Positions 33,784-41,381 of a DNA stretch of 64,000 nt are shown piece by piece; position 1 is the first letter of the stretch, and every line of letters starts with the position of its first letter. The notes beneath the pieces were generated by a model, which made no database searches, was not told where the DNA came from, and saw nothing but the letters and a program-made list of their open reading frames with translations. The stretch comes from Roseovarius salincola (GTDB taxonomy: Bacteria > Pseudomonadota > Alphaproteobacteria > Rhodobacterales > Rhodobacteraceae): contig NZ_JAPTNL010000012.1 of assembly GCF_026891095.1 (NCBI RefSeq), positions 1 to 64,000 on the forward strand, given 5' to 3'. Both the position numbers and the translations under genes were made by a program.

Positions 33784-34102
33784 GGGCGGTTAAGCGGTCG
33801 CGTTCGCTGCACTTGCGATGAAGGACCGCTCAGGGCTGGTCGCGTCGGCCTGACAAGCAGGGTCAGACGCATTGGGCCATACGCACAAGATCAGCTCTGA
33901 CGGACGCGTTGATATGACCTGACCTGAATCGACGGTTCGACCTTGGCCCTTATGCCGTGAGGGACTATCTCGCCGCCATGAAGTTTGTAAACGGCGGAGC
34001 AATACTCGGCCACGGTAGCGACGGCATAGTGTTGTCGCGGGCGGCGTAAAAGTCGTCCACTTTTGCCCTTTCGGATTTCGGGAGGGCTTGGGGATATACA
34101 CC
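33784..34102. other. Intergenic stretch leading into IS21 remnant
   Basis: No gene seen. The right part from about 33990 carries terminal repeats of the IS21-type remnant (see that entry). The left part has no features I can interpret. Confidence 0.45.
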
Positions 34103-34264
34103 GTGGAATTGTATTTGAAGGTGCGTCACGCTCATTTCCAGGATGGATTGAGCGGACGCCAGATTGCCCGGGGTTTTGGGATCAGCCGGGACAGTGTTGC
34201 GAGGATGTTGGCCTATTCGGAGCCGCCGGGATATCGGCGGATATCTGCGCCGCTGAAGGCGTAG
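34103..34264 (+). pseudogene. istA: istA transposase, N-terminal fragment (53 codons)
   Basis: From GTG 34103 the frame reads VELYLKVRHAHFQDGLSG, then RQIARGFGISRDSVARML and YSEPPGYRR. This is the helix-turn-helix start of IS21-family IstA transposases. The frame stops at TAG 34262–34264, at the junction with the istB fragment. More than 400 codons, including the DDE catalytic domain, are gone, so it cannot transpose. Confidence 0.8.
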
Positions 34265-34917
34265 ATCACGTGCGTTACCTGGCTCGGCTGACCGAGCTGG
34301 AACTGATCGACCGGGAACGGCGCATGGTCGAACGCCGGATCAAGGCCGCAAAGTTCCCGGCGGTCAAAAGCCTGGACAGCTTCGACTTCAAGGCGATCCC
34401 GTCGCTCAACAAGATGATGGTGCTGGAGCTGGCGCGCTGCGAATGGATCGAACGCAAGGAGAATGTGATCGCGCTCGGTCCCTCCGGCACCGGCAAGACC
34501 CATGTCGCCCTCCGGCTGGGACTGGCTGCCTGCCAGAAAGGATTGCCTGTCGCCTTCGTGACCGCCGCCGCCCTCGTGCACGAGATGATGGAGGCCCGCG
34601 ACGAAAAACGCCTCCTGCAACTCCAGCGCAAACTTGCCAAGGTCAAACTGCTGATCATCGACGAGTTGGGATTCGTCCCCTTGAGCAAAACCGGCGCCGA
34701 GCTTCTCTTCGAGCTGATCTCACAGCGCTACGAGCGAGGATCGACCCTGATCACGTCGAACCTGCCCTTCGAGGAGTGGACCGAAACCTTCGGCACCGAA
34801 CGCCTGACCGGCGCGCTGCTGGACCGGCTTACACACCAGGTCAACATCCTCGAGATGAACGGCGAAAGCTACCGCCTCAATCAAAGCCGCGCCCGCCTCG
34901 CCGCCGCTAACAAATGA
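34255..34917 (+). pseudogene. istB: istB helper ATPase, missing its N-terminus
   Basis: From about 34255 the frame gives IstB-type sequence: VRYLARLTELELIDRERRM, Walker A GPSGTGKTHVA, Walker B LLIIDELGFVPLSKTGAEL and the sensor ITSNLPFEEW, ending SRARLAAANK. The first 40 or so residues of a normal IstB are missing and are replaced by the istA start in another frame. An open frame from 34063 exists, but its first 65 residues are just istA DNA read out of frame. The AAA+ core is intact, but the protein is probably not made. Confidence 0.8.
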
Positions 34918-35121
34918 ACCTCACAGTATTGGCCTGACGGCCAATGCGCCTTGGACCGGGCTTGCTATATGAGGGCCGCACGCTCCAAGGCGCTCGCGCC
35001 AAACTGGCCGGCTTTTGCTCCGCCCCAATGGCCGAATTTTACTCCGCTGATGGCAATGGTGCGCTTGGGTGGAAACCGTTTTATGCATAATGAGAGCATT
35101 AGCATTGGAGTAGCTGCAACC

Positions 35122-35502
35122 ATGAACTTTCTAAAATCCACATCAGTTGCGTTGCTCGCAGGGCTTTCGGTTTTGACCTTTGCTCCTGTTGCGCAGGCGG
35201 ATAGTTCAAACAAAGTGAAATTTAGAAGCAGTGTTACACTTAAGGTGGGTCAAGCCGCTATAGTTCATGGGGCCCGTGGTGAATGTGGGCAGCTGCCCAG
35301 CAAAGCTGATCTTGCAAGAAACAAGAGAAATCTGGATCCAACGTTAAAGACGGGTCACATTGTATTCGGCAAACTTGGTGTGCGCAAAAGTGGTGGTTGC
35401 AAAGGCCGGACCCCAGTTTACGAGACAATCTTTGTGGCGGACAGGCCGGGAAAAGAAACGGTTAAAATACATGGGGATACGGTTCGTATTACCGTTAAGT
35501 AA
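35122..35502 (+). CDS. Small secreted protein of unknown function
   Basis: A 126-aa protein with a clear signal peptide (MNFLKSTSVALLAGLSVL, cleavage after VAQAD near residue 27). The mature part is basic, with a pair of cysteines (GECGQ and GGCKG) and an FGKLGVRKSGG stretch. It is more A+T-rich than its neighbours, suggesting acquired DNA. The open frame extends upstream into the IS21 remnant; 35122 is chosen for the signal peptide. I do not recognise the family. Confidence 0.6.
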   Translation: MNFLKSTSVALLAGLSVLTFAPVAQADSSNKVKFRSSVTLKVGQAAIVHGARGECGQLPSKADLARNKRNLDPTLKTGHIVFGKLGVRKSGGCKGRTPVYETIFVADRPGKETVKIHGDTVRITVK

Positions 35503-35625
35503 AGGCTCCCTTTTGCACATGTGCAGCGCTTCCACAAAGGACCGATTGTTGAACGCGCGCAAGGCGGAGGTACCCTGTTCGGGAAATACTTCGAGATTAT
35601 GGATCGAGACCGCCGCCGCATTGCA

Positions 35626-35862
35626 TCACGGGCGTCGCACCGAGTTTCCGCCGGCGATGATCGCGTTGATCAAATCCGCGACGGATCGGTGCTGTGCCAT
35701 TTCGAGTTCCGTGCCGACGGCGTTCTGATGGGAAGCCGCGGCGTCGCGAAGAACCCCCACGATCTCGTGCTCCGGGAGCAGCCCGCGATCATTCATGGCA
35801 AGCAGGAGCGCCTCGCAAATCGATAGGGCGGCCTGGCCTGCGTGCTCGCTCGGAGTTGTCAT
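35626..35862 (-). CDS. Small conserved-looking protein, unknown function
   Basis: A 78-aa, mostly helical protein beginning MTTPSEHAGQAALSICEA. It has a strong ribosome-binding site (AAGGAAGGAAA) at 35862, which decides the start within a longer open frame. It has no membrane segment or signal peptide. It diverges from the Crp/Fnr regulator gene at 36012, so the two may share control. Confidence 0.6.
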   Translation of the reverse strand: MTTPSEHAGQAALSICEALLLAMNDRGLLPEHEIVGVLRDAAASHQNAVGTELEMAQHRSVADLINAIIAGGNSVRRP

Positions 35863-36011
35863 GTGGATTTCCTTCCTTGGCACTGTGAACCGGTGGCAGG
35901 TGAGGTTCGAATGCATCCGTACTTCTCGCAGGAGTTGCTCTATGCTGGGCTGATCCAGAGCAGTGTCCGGGTCGATTTCCGCACTTGGGTGACGACAGGC
36001 CAGGAGGCCCG

Positions 36012-36746
36012 ATGGCATCAGTTGAACATAGCCCGCTGACCCGCAAGCTTTCGGCCTTCGTCGCCCTGTCGGAGGCCGAACTGACCGTGCTTGAACGACT
36101 GCACCAGCGCCGCCGGTCCTTTGTAGCGGGGCGCGATATGGTGCATCAGGGCCAGACGGCTCGGGCCGCCTATATTCTGTCCGCGGGCTGGGTCTGTTCC
36201 TACAAGCTCCAGCCCGACGGGACGCGCCAGATCGTCGATTTTCAGGTGCCGGGGGATTTTCTGGGGTTGCGGAGCGTTCTCTTGCACACTTCGGACCATA
36301 GCTTCGAGCCCATCGTCGACATCGAGGCTGCCGAAGTGCTGACGAGCGACCTGCTGGAAGCGTTCGCCCAGACCCCTCGCCTGGCGACCGCTATACTCTG
36401 GGCCGCGTCAAGGGACGAGGCGATGGTCGTGGAGCATCTGGTCGGGATCGGAAGGCGCGACGCGGATGCCCGCATGGCGCATTTCCTGCTGGAACTGGGG
36501 TCGAGGCTGGCGCTGGTGGGCATGGGCAGCAAGGATGGGTTCGAGTGCCCGCTGACGCAGTATCACCTCGCCGATACGCTGGGGCTGAGCGCGGTGCACG
36601 TGAACCGCACCTTGCGGCAGCTCCGCGAACATGGACTGGTAACATTTCGGGACGGCCATGTGACGTTTCACGACTATGTCGGGCTGGCTGAGCTTGCCGA
36701 GTTCGATCCGGCATATCTGGACCAGACCGGGCCACTCCTGAAATAG
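36012..36746 (+). CDS. Crp/Fnr-family transcriptional regulator
   Basis: A 244-aa regulator. The cyclic-nucleotide-binding-type beta-barrel covers about residues 20–135 (GWVCSYKLQPDGTRQIVDF). The C-terminal winged helix reads LADTLGLSAVHVNRTLRQLR. It lacks an FNR-type N-terminal cysteine cluster, so oxygen sensing through Fe–S is unlikely. The start at 36012 (MASVEHSPLT) has AGGAGG upstream. It sits at the left end of the small-gene block and may control it; this is inference. Confidence 0.88.
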   Translation: MASVEHSPLTRKLSAFVALSEAELTVLERLHQRRRSFVAGRDMVHQGQTARAAYILSAGWVCSYKLQPDGTRQIVDFQVPGDFLGLRSVLLHTSDHSFEPIVDIEAAEVLTSDLLEAFAQTPRLATAILWAASRDEAMVVEHLVGIGRRDADARMAHFLLELGSRLALVGMGSKDGFECPLTQYHLADTLGLSAVHVNRTLRQLREHGLVTFRDGHVTFHDYVGLAELAEFDPAYLDQTGPLLK

Positions 36747-36804
36747 AAGGGCCGCCCTCCGTTGCTCGGCAGGCGACCCCGGTGATCACGTCAGACGCAG
36801 GAGA

Positions 36805-36993
36805 TCACGCGAGGGCGTGGGTCGCAGCGTCAAGTTCCTTGTTGGTCTCGGCGTCATTCTTCGCCGTGTTCGCCTTCTCGGCTGCCTGGTAGTGCTTCAG
36901 CGCCGCGTCCTTCTTCGGACCAGAGGGCGCCTTGTCCCATGTGGCTTTCACGGATTTCATCTTTTCGGCAGTCTTGTTCTGTTCGGGAGTCAT
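36805..36993 (-). CDS. Small charged helical protein (62 aa)
   Basis: A 62-aa, alanine- and lysine-rich helical protein beginning MTPEQNKTAEKMKSVKATW. The start at 36993 has AGGAAAGGA upstream. Its size and composition resemble small stress-related proteins, but no function is known to me. Its promoter region carries the palindrome at 37102–37119. Confidence 0.6.
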   Translation of the reverse strand: MTPEQNKTAEKMKSVKATWDKAPSGPKKDAALKHYQAAEKANTAKNDAETNKELDAATHALA

Positions 36994-37101
36994 TGGGATT
37001 GTCCTTTCCTGGACGTTCCGAGAATAAGAAGCGCGCTGAAATGTCGACCTTTTGGGGTTCGGCACGCCCGCGCGCTTCTCGGGTACTCGGAAATAGATGC
37101 A

Positions 37102-37119
37102 CCACCAAATATTCGGTGG
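37102..37119. promoter_or_regulatory. 18-bp near-perfect palindrome
   Basis: CCACCAAATATTCGGTGG is an inverted repeat matching its own complement at 16 of 18 positions. It lies about 110 bases upstream of the 62-aa gene (minus strand). It could be a regulator site; which protein binds is unknown. Confidence 0.4.
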
Positions 37120-37160
37120 GCACATCTCAGCTAACCGATGTAACGGCCTCGCCGCACTGA

Positions 37161-37180
37161 CGCAGGTTAGTCCCGGCGCC
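37161..37180. repeat. Direct repeat copy 1 flanking a two-gene unit
   Basis: CGCAGGTTAGTCCCGGCGCC recurs at 38104–38123 with two differences. The two copies bracket the gene pair 37209–38056. Confidence 0.45.
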
Positions 37181-37208
37181 TGCGGCAGGTCGATTGTCTA
37201 TGCGCTTC

Positions 37209-37622
37209 TCAAGTCACCGCAGTTTGCTGGTGGGAAATCCTCAGCCATTTGTCGTCATCGTTAAGATAGGTCGAGGCGCAGAGTGCCTTGTAGATTGGCA
37301 CATCTGTTTTCTCTGCCGAGACCCGGTAGGTGAGGATGGCGATGTCACGACATCGCGTAACGCGCCGTTCGGCCATGACAACGGAGCGCCAGCCGGTCCG
37401 CTGTCGAAGATGGGTCCAGATCTGGTCACCCTCGAGAATGCCTGGCGGATAAGGGAAGACCATGACGGCGTTGGTCGCTGTCGTCGCCCGCGCGTTGTCG
37501 GCGCCACTGGTCCAGAAGTGCTCTTCCATGTCCCAGAGCACGCCCTGTTCGCGCGGCGACAGCGTCCCCGACTTGTGTGCCGAATGGGGTGGCTTTCTTG
37601 CGGGTTCGGTTAAGACGGTCAT
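37209..37622 (-). CDS. NTF2/SnoaL-like protein (DUF4440 type), unknown function
   Basis: A 137-aa protein with the profile of a small NTF2-like (SnoaL/DUF4440) fold: EEHFWTSGADNA, VFPYPPGILEG, GWRSVVMAERRV and a final KWLRISHQQT. Such proteins can be enzymes or ligand-binding partners, and the substrate is not deducible. It overlaps the upstream gene by four bases, so the two are co-translated. No signal peptide is seen. Confidence 0.7.
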   Translation of the reverse strand: MTVLTEPARKPPHSAHKSGTLSPREQGVLWDMEEHFWTSGADNARATTATNAVMVFPYPPGILEGDQIWTHLRQRTGWRSVVMAERRVTRCRDIAILTYRVSAEKTDVPIYKALCASTYLNDDDKWLRISHQQTAVT

Positions 37623-38056
37623 TCGACAGACCCCAATCCGCCTGCCATAAACATCTGAAACAGCACAAAGATGATCGCGAGTACCGCCCAGATTACGCCG
37701 CTTGTTCCCGGGCGGCCATCGGCCACCGTCGACGCGGCTCGCTTCAGGCTACTTGACGTCCGGGCTTCGGGAAGCAGCTGGCTCAAGTCTCTGGCGACGC
37801 GGCCATGATCGCTTGCGAGCGCGGGAACATCCCGAAATCGAGCAAGCAATGTCCCCAACCGCACTCGTGCGGCCTCGCGCTCCAGTGTAACCAGTTGAGC
37901 CGCTTCTTGCCATGGATCGAGGCCGAGGCGCGCGAAGGTTGAGAGAACCGTCACAACGTATCCGTTCCTGTCCTCGCCGACAGGCGCATATAGAAATCGA
38001 TCGAACTCGGGCGGGTGCGGGTTGAGAAAATTGGGGTCGGCCATCGTGAATTCCAT
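37619..38056 (-). CDS. Membrane-anchored small protein, unknown function
   Basis: A 145-aa protein (141 aa if the second methionine, MADPN, is used). The N-terminal half is soluble and helical with an HPPEFDRFLYAPVGEDRNG start. The C-terminus is a single membrane helix (SGVIWAVLAIIFVLFQMFM). It overlaps the NTF2-like gene by four bases, suggesting that the two proteins act together at the inner membrane. Confidence 0.65.
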   Translation of the reverse strand: MEFTMADPNFLNPHPPEFDRFLYAPVGEDRNGYVVTVLSTFARLGLDPWQEAAQLVTLEREAARVRLGTLLARFRDVPALASDHGRVARDLSQLLPEARTSSSLKRAASTVADGRPGTSGVIWAVLAIIFVLFQMFMAGGLGSVE

Positions 38057-38103
38057 TCCTTGGTTACAGCGGCGTAAATCGTCCCTGTTTCCCCGTATGT
38101 ACG

Positions 38104-38123
38104 CGCAGGTCGGTCCCGGCGCC
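38104..38123. repeat. Direct repeat copy 2 flanking a two-gene unit
   Basis: CGCAGGTCGGTCCCGGCGCC matches the copy at 37161–37180 at 18 of 20 positions. Further variants of CAGGT(T/C)AG occur close by, including an inverted one (GCTAACCTGTGT near 38185), so these may be clustered regulator sites. Confidence 0.45.
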
Positions 38124-38317
38124 CTTACACAGGTCAGCGCAGGTGACTGTCCCCAGGGAGGTCAAAGCCGGTTCGGGGCCCGGGGCTAACCTGTGTCAGC
38201 GTCTGTTGAACGATCCTGAGGTACAAGAGGAGCAATCGTTCGACTGCTCAGGCCCCGGACCAGAGGGGCCGCCAGCAGTGAAAAGCGACGGATCTGCGAA
38301 CAATGCGGAGATCAGAG

Positions 38318-38632
38318 ATGACCATGCGGTCGACCAGATCGACGGTGACGTTTGCGAATCCGTTCACCTTGCCGGGATACCCGGACGATTTGCCCGCGGG
38401 CGACTACGAAGTTCTTGCCGAGGAGGAGCTTCTCCAGGGGCTGAACTTCGAGGCCTACAGACGGACGGCGACATACCTCAGGGTGCACGGCAAGGGTCCT
38501 CGCGCGGGGCGAAGCGAGATGCGGGTGACAACCGAGAGCGACCTGAATGAGGCGCTGAGCCGGGATGCGGTTACAACCGAACTGAACAATCACAGCGAGG
38601 CGGCGCTTTCTCCGCTGGAGGATAGAACATGA
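38318..38632 (+). CDS. Small 'PFT-PG-LPAG' protein, paralogue of the 41382 gene
   Basis: A 104-aa protein beginning MTMRSTRSTVTFANPFTLPG. The core VTFANPFTLPGYPDDLPAG followed by DYEV closely resembles the core of the 177-aa protein at 41382. GGAGAT precedes the ATG at 38318. It overlaps the next gene by four bases. The function is unknown; the paralogy shows that this block has undergone duplication. Confidence 0.65.
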   Translation: MTMRSTRSTVTFANPFTLPGYPDDLPAGDYEVLAEEELLQGLNFEAYRRTATYLRVHGKGPRAGRSEMRVTTESDLNEALSRDAVTTELNNHSEAALSPLEDRT

Positions 38633-38973
38633 ACACTCCCGAATGGCTCAAGCCCGGTATCTACGGCGCCGTGATCGGCGCGGCTTTCGTAGGCCTGGTC
38701 GGCTTCACCTGGGGCGGCTGGGTGACCGGCAGCACCTCGAACGACAGGGCGATGGCGATGTCACGTGACGGCGTTGTCGCGTCCATGGTGCCGGTCTGCC
38801 TCGACATGGCGCGGTCCGACCCCGCACGGGCGGACAAGCTGGAAACGATCCGGGCCGCCGCGACCTACCAGCGGCGCGATGCGCTCATGACGGCGGGCTG
38901 GGCGACCATGCCCGGAACCGACGCGCCGGACCGCGACATCGCGCAGGCCTGTCTCGCGGAACTCGAACTGTGA
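38629..38973 (+). CDS. Small membrane protein, unknown function
   Basis: A 114-aa protein with one N-terminal membrane helix (YGAVIGAAFVGLVGFTWGG, about residues 12–30) and a helical rest containing two cysteines. The N-terminal MNTPEWLKPG start overlaps the stop of the PFT-PG gene (ATGA), so it is translated with it. The conserved look suggests a real family, but I cannot name it. Confidence 0.65.
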   Translation: MNTPEWLKPGIYGAVIGAAFVGLVGFTWGGWVTGSTSNDRAMAMSRDGVVASMVPVCLDMARSDPARADKLETIRAAATYQRRDALMTAGWATMPGTDAPDRDIAQACLAELEL

Positions 38974-39200
38974 GCAACAGTGGAACAGCAATTTGGGACG
39001 GACATGACCATCGAAGCGTCTCGATAAGTTGCGGACAGGGGCTCGACCCGCTCTCCTGCGACCGCCCCGCACAGTCCGGAGGCGCTCCCGCCCGGGAGAG
39101 GAACTGGATCCTGGAAGTCAGGGACAAAGGTGTCTTTCGCGGTGACTGCCACTGGAAGGAACATGTCCTGGAGGAAGCGGCGCACCTGAAGGGGGCGTGA
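38970..39200 (+). CDS. Doubtful 76-aa frame coupled to the upstream gene
   Basis: A GTG overlaps the upstream stop (GTGA) and opens a 76-codon frame ending NWILEVRDKGVFRGDCHW and a short tail. The overlap is typical of real coupled genes, but codon bias is weak and no family is recognised. Confidence 0.3.
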   Translation: MSNSGTAIWDGHDHRSVSISCGQGLDPLSCDRPAQSGGAPARERNWILEVRDKGVFRGDCHWKEHVLEEAAHLKGA

Positions 39201-39410
39201 TGATGATGGATGACGTCCCGATGATGCCTGGACGCATGGCTCATACTGTCCGTTGAGAACGAGAGGATGCTGCCCAGACCGGGGAACCCGGCGGGACCAC
39301 ACCGGGCGCCGCGCCTCGTGCGGTGATCCGTAAGGCACCGGCGACCTCCCCAAAATAACTGGCGTCACGGCTAGAATTCTCAATGGCCAATGGCCTGAAA
39401 GGCAATGCTC
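38974..39410. other. Mostly non-coding stretch
   Basis: About 440 bases holding only the doubtful frame listed above. The right half (39201–39410) shows no gene; it presumably carries the promoter of the seven-repeat protein. Confidence 0.4.
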
Positions 39411-40214
39411 ATGACCCGCCCCATCAAGCAAAGAACAACGCCGTTGGCACGGTTGATTGCCAGACTGTCCATCGCGGCAAGTGTGTTGGCATCTCTTGCC
39501 TTTCCGGTGTTCGCGCAGGATGGCACCGGGCCATTGCCGGAAAATGCGGTCGAGCGGAGCTATGGCGACGGCTGGGTCTGCGATCTCGGTTACCGGGTGG
39601 AGGGCGCCGAATGCCTGGCGCTCGATATCCCCGAGCATGCCTATCCAACCGGGCGCTCCTACGGGACGGGGTGGGAGTGCGAACGTGGCTATCAGGAAGT
39701 GAGCGGGACGTCCTGCAATCCCATCCCGATTCCCGCCAATGCCTTCCTCCGGTCTTACGGCGATGATTGGCAATGCGAACGCGGCTACCGGCAGGAGCGC
39801 GACGCATGTGTGCTGATCGTTCTGCCCGAGTACGCCTATCTGACAGAAGACAGTTCGGGGACGGGATGGACCTGCGATCGCGGCTATGCGGCCGTCGCAG
39901 GGACATGTATGCCGATTGACGTGCCAGCGAACGCGTATCTGACCAATGCAAGCTTCGGCGCTGCCTGGGCTTGTGAGAGAGGCTTCTTCGAGATCGGCGA
40001 CCGATGCGACGCCATTGTCTTACCGGCGAACGCTTATCTTGACCGGGCATCCTATGGATCGGGCTGGAACTGTGAGCGGGGATACGAGCCGCTAGACGGC
40101 GCCTGCGTGGCCATTGATCTCCCCGAAAACGCCTATCTCGACCGATCCGGCAACCGGTGGAGCTGCGATCGGGGCTTCCATCTCTCCGAAGGGGCGTGCG
40201 TCCTTGGAAGATAA
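39411..40214 (+). CDS. Secreted protein of seven cysteine-paired ~33-residue repeats
   Basis: A 267-aa protein. The signal peptide covers about residues 1–36 (LIARLSIAASVLASLAFPVF then AQ). Seven tandem units follow, each close to PANAYL-x-SYGSGWxCERGY-x6-C-x-AIDL: a proline–asparagine–alanine start, a glycine–tryptophan core and two cysteines that probably form one disulfide per unit. The last unit lacks part of the central motif. The start at 39411 is preferred over 39405 for spacing from the upstream AAAGG. This is likely an extracellular or periplasmic scaffold. A transglutaminase gene follows 13 bases later. Confidence 0.75.
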   Translation: MTRPIKQRTTPLARLIARLSIAASVLASLAFPVFAQDGTGPLPENAVERSYGDGWVCDLGYRVEGAECLALDIPEHAYPTGRSYGTGWECERGYQEVSGTSCNPIPIPANAFLRSYGDDWQCERGYRQERDACVLIVLPEYAYLTEDSSGTGWTCDRGYAAVAGTCMPIDVPANAYLTNASFGAAWACERGFFEIGDRCDAIVLPANAYLDRASYGSGWNCERGYEPLDGACVAIDLPENAYLDRSGNRWSCDRGFHLSEGACVLGR

Positions 40215-40227
40215 AGGTGACAGGAAC

Positions 40228-41034
40228 ATGCGCGTCAGCATCGGATGTCGTCTGCGATACAGTTTCCTTCAGCCGACGCCGCTGATCGCGCTGCTGAACG
40301 TCCACTACTCGCGCTTCGGCGATCTGGAGCGCGCAGATTATCTCGTCACATCGCCGAGCGTGCCGCTCGAAAGCTACCGGGATGGCTTCGGCAACTGGTG
40401 TACGCGCCTCATGGCTCCGGCGGGCGACTTCTGCATGTCGACGGATGGAATCTTCCGCGACACGGGCCAGCCTGATCCCGTATCCCCGGGCACTTGGCAG
40501 CATACGGTTCAGGACCTGCCTTCCGATACGCTCGTGTTTCTGCAGGGAAGCCGGTATTGCGATACCGACCTCCTGTTCGAGGAAGCGTGGCGCCGTTTCG
40601 AGTTCACTGAACCCGGATGGTCACGCGTTCAGGCAATCTGCGATTTCGTGCACGGGCGTGTCCGCTTTGACTACATGCAGGCGAGAGCGACGCGCACCGC
40701 ATCACAGACCCTTGCCGAGCGACAGGGCGTCTGCCGCGACTTTGCCCACCTCGCCATCGCCTTGTGTCGCTGCATGAACATTCCGGCCCGCTACTGCACC
40801 GGGTATCTGAGCGATATCGGCGAGCCGCTGCCGCATCCGCCCGGGGACTTCGCCGCGTGGATGGAGGTCTTTCTCGCCGGTGAATGGCACATGTTCGACC
40901 CGCGGAACAACAAGCCGAGGTTTGCGAGAATTCTGATCGCGCGCGGCCGCGATGCCGCCGATGTCCCTTTGACCCAGACATTCGGTCAGAACACTTTGAC
41001 GGAATTCAAGGTGTGGACTGATGAAGTGGCCTGA
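40228..41034 (+). CDS. Transglutaminase-like protein with altered catalytic histidine
   Basis: A 268-aa protein of the bacterial transglutaminase/protease-like superfamily. An N-terminal beta domain (LRYSFLQPTPLIALLNVHYS) precedes the catalytic core. The cysteine is present in QGVCRDFAHLAIAL and the aspartate in HMFDPRNN. The usual histidine position (DFHAW) reads DFAAW, so the classic Cys-His-Asp triad is incomplete. Related proteins I recall have serine here, so a variant activity is possible. The start at 40228 has CAGGAAC upstream. It is linked to the repeat protein and to a second transglutaminase at 42174. Confidence 0.82.
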   Translation: MRVSIGCRLRYSFLQPTPLIALLNVHYSRFGDLERADYLVTSPSVPLESYRDGFGNWCTRLMAPAGDFCMSTDGIFRDTGQPDPVSPGTWQHTVQDLPSDTLVFLQGSRYCDTDLLFEEAWRRFEFTEPGWSRVQAICDFVHGRVRFDYMQARATRTASQTLAERQGVCRDFAHLAIALCRCMNIPARYCTGYLSDIGEPLPHPPGDFAAWMEVFLAGEWHMFDPRNNKPRFARILIARGRDAADVPLTQTFGQNTLTEFKVWTDEVA

Positions 41035-41166
41035 ATGATCTTGGTCTGCTTTGCGGTGCGCCATCGTAAATCGGGTCGCCAGTCCCCATATAGATAATAC
41101 CGATGCCAAGCATCCCTGTCCGTCATGGACAAGGAGTTGGTGTCGGCCAATCAAAGGATCAATGAC

Positions 41167-41304
41167 ATGTCCTTCAAGGACCTCACCTCTCAGGCTGCGG
41201 CCGCAATGAAGCCGAACCCAGCCAAAACCGCGAAGACCCCTGCCAAGGAGAACGAGCCCAAGACCGCCGGCAAGGAAAAGCCAACGGAATCCAAGACATC
41301 TTGA
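41167..41304 (+). CDS. 45-aa lysine/proline-rich small protein
   Basis: A frame of 45 codons starting MSFKDLTSQAAAAMKPNP and ending in a lysine-, glutamate- and proline-rich tail (NEPKTAGKEKPTESKTS). AAAGGATC precedes the ATG at 41167. An in-frame ATG at 41125 would add 14 residues but lacks such a site. The composition suggests an unstructured, perhaps DNA- or membrane-associated, stress protein. A strong hairpin follows. Confidence 0.5.
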   Translation: MSFKDLTSQAAAAMKPNPAKTAKTPAKENEPKTAGKEKPTESKTS

Positions 41305-41319
41305 GATCTGCGCAGGCCA

Positions 41320-41346
41320 CGCGCCCCTTTCATAAAAGGGGGCGCG
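41320..41346. terminator. Strong hairpin, possible terminator or attenuator
   Basis: CGCGCCCCTTT (41320–41330) pairs with AAAGGGGGCGCG (41335–41346, one extra G) around a CATA loop. It lies just after the 45-aa gene and before the 177-aa gene. There is no T-run after the stem on the plus strand. Confidence 0.5.
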
Positions 41347-41381
41347 GACAACCCGCAGCAACAATGGAGAGGATCACGCCA

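Larger units (their letters stand above)
33993..35048 (+). mobile_element. Remnant of an IS21-family element with an internal deletion
   Basis: The ends carry related repeats. GGCGGAGCAATACTCGGCC (33993–34011) on the left is inverted relative to GGCCGGCTTTTGCTCCGCC (35006–35024) and GGCCGAATTTTACTCCGCT (35030–35048) on the right. Multiple terminal repeats are typical of IS21. Inside are only the start of istA and the end of istB. The outer limits are approximate. Confidence 0.7.

Noticed and set aside
34063..34254. N-terminal 64 residues of an apparent intact istB-like protein
   Set aside because: These bases encode the istA start in another frame; the sequence shows no IstB similarity until about 34255.
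39411..40214. DNA-level tandem repeat or CRISPR-like array in the repeat protein gene
   Set aside because: The repetition is at protein level with diverged codons; there are no identical DNA repeats with spacers, and no CRISPR array was seen anywhere in the window.
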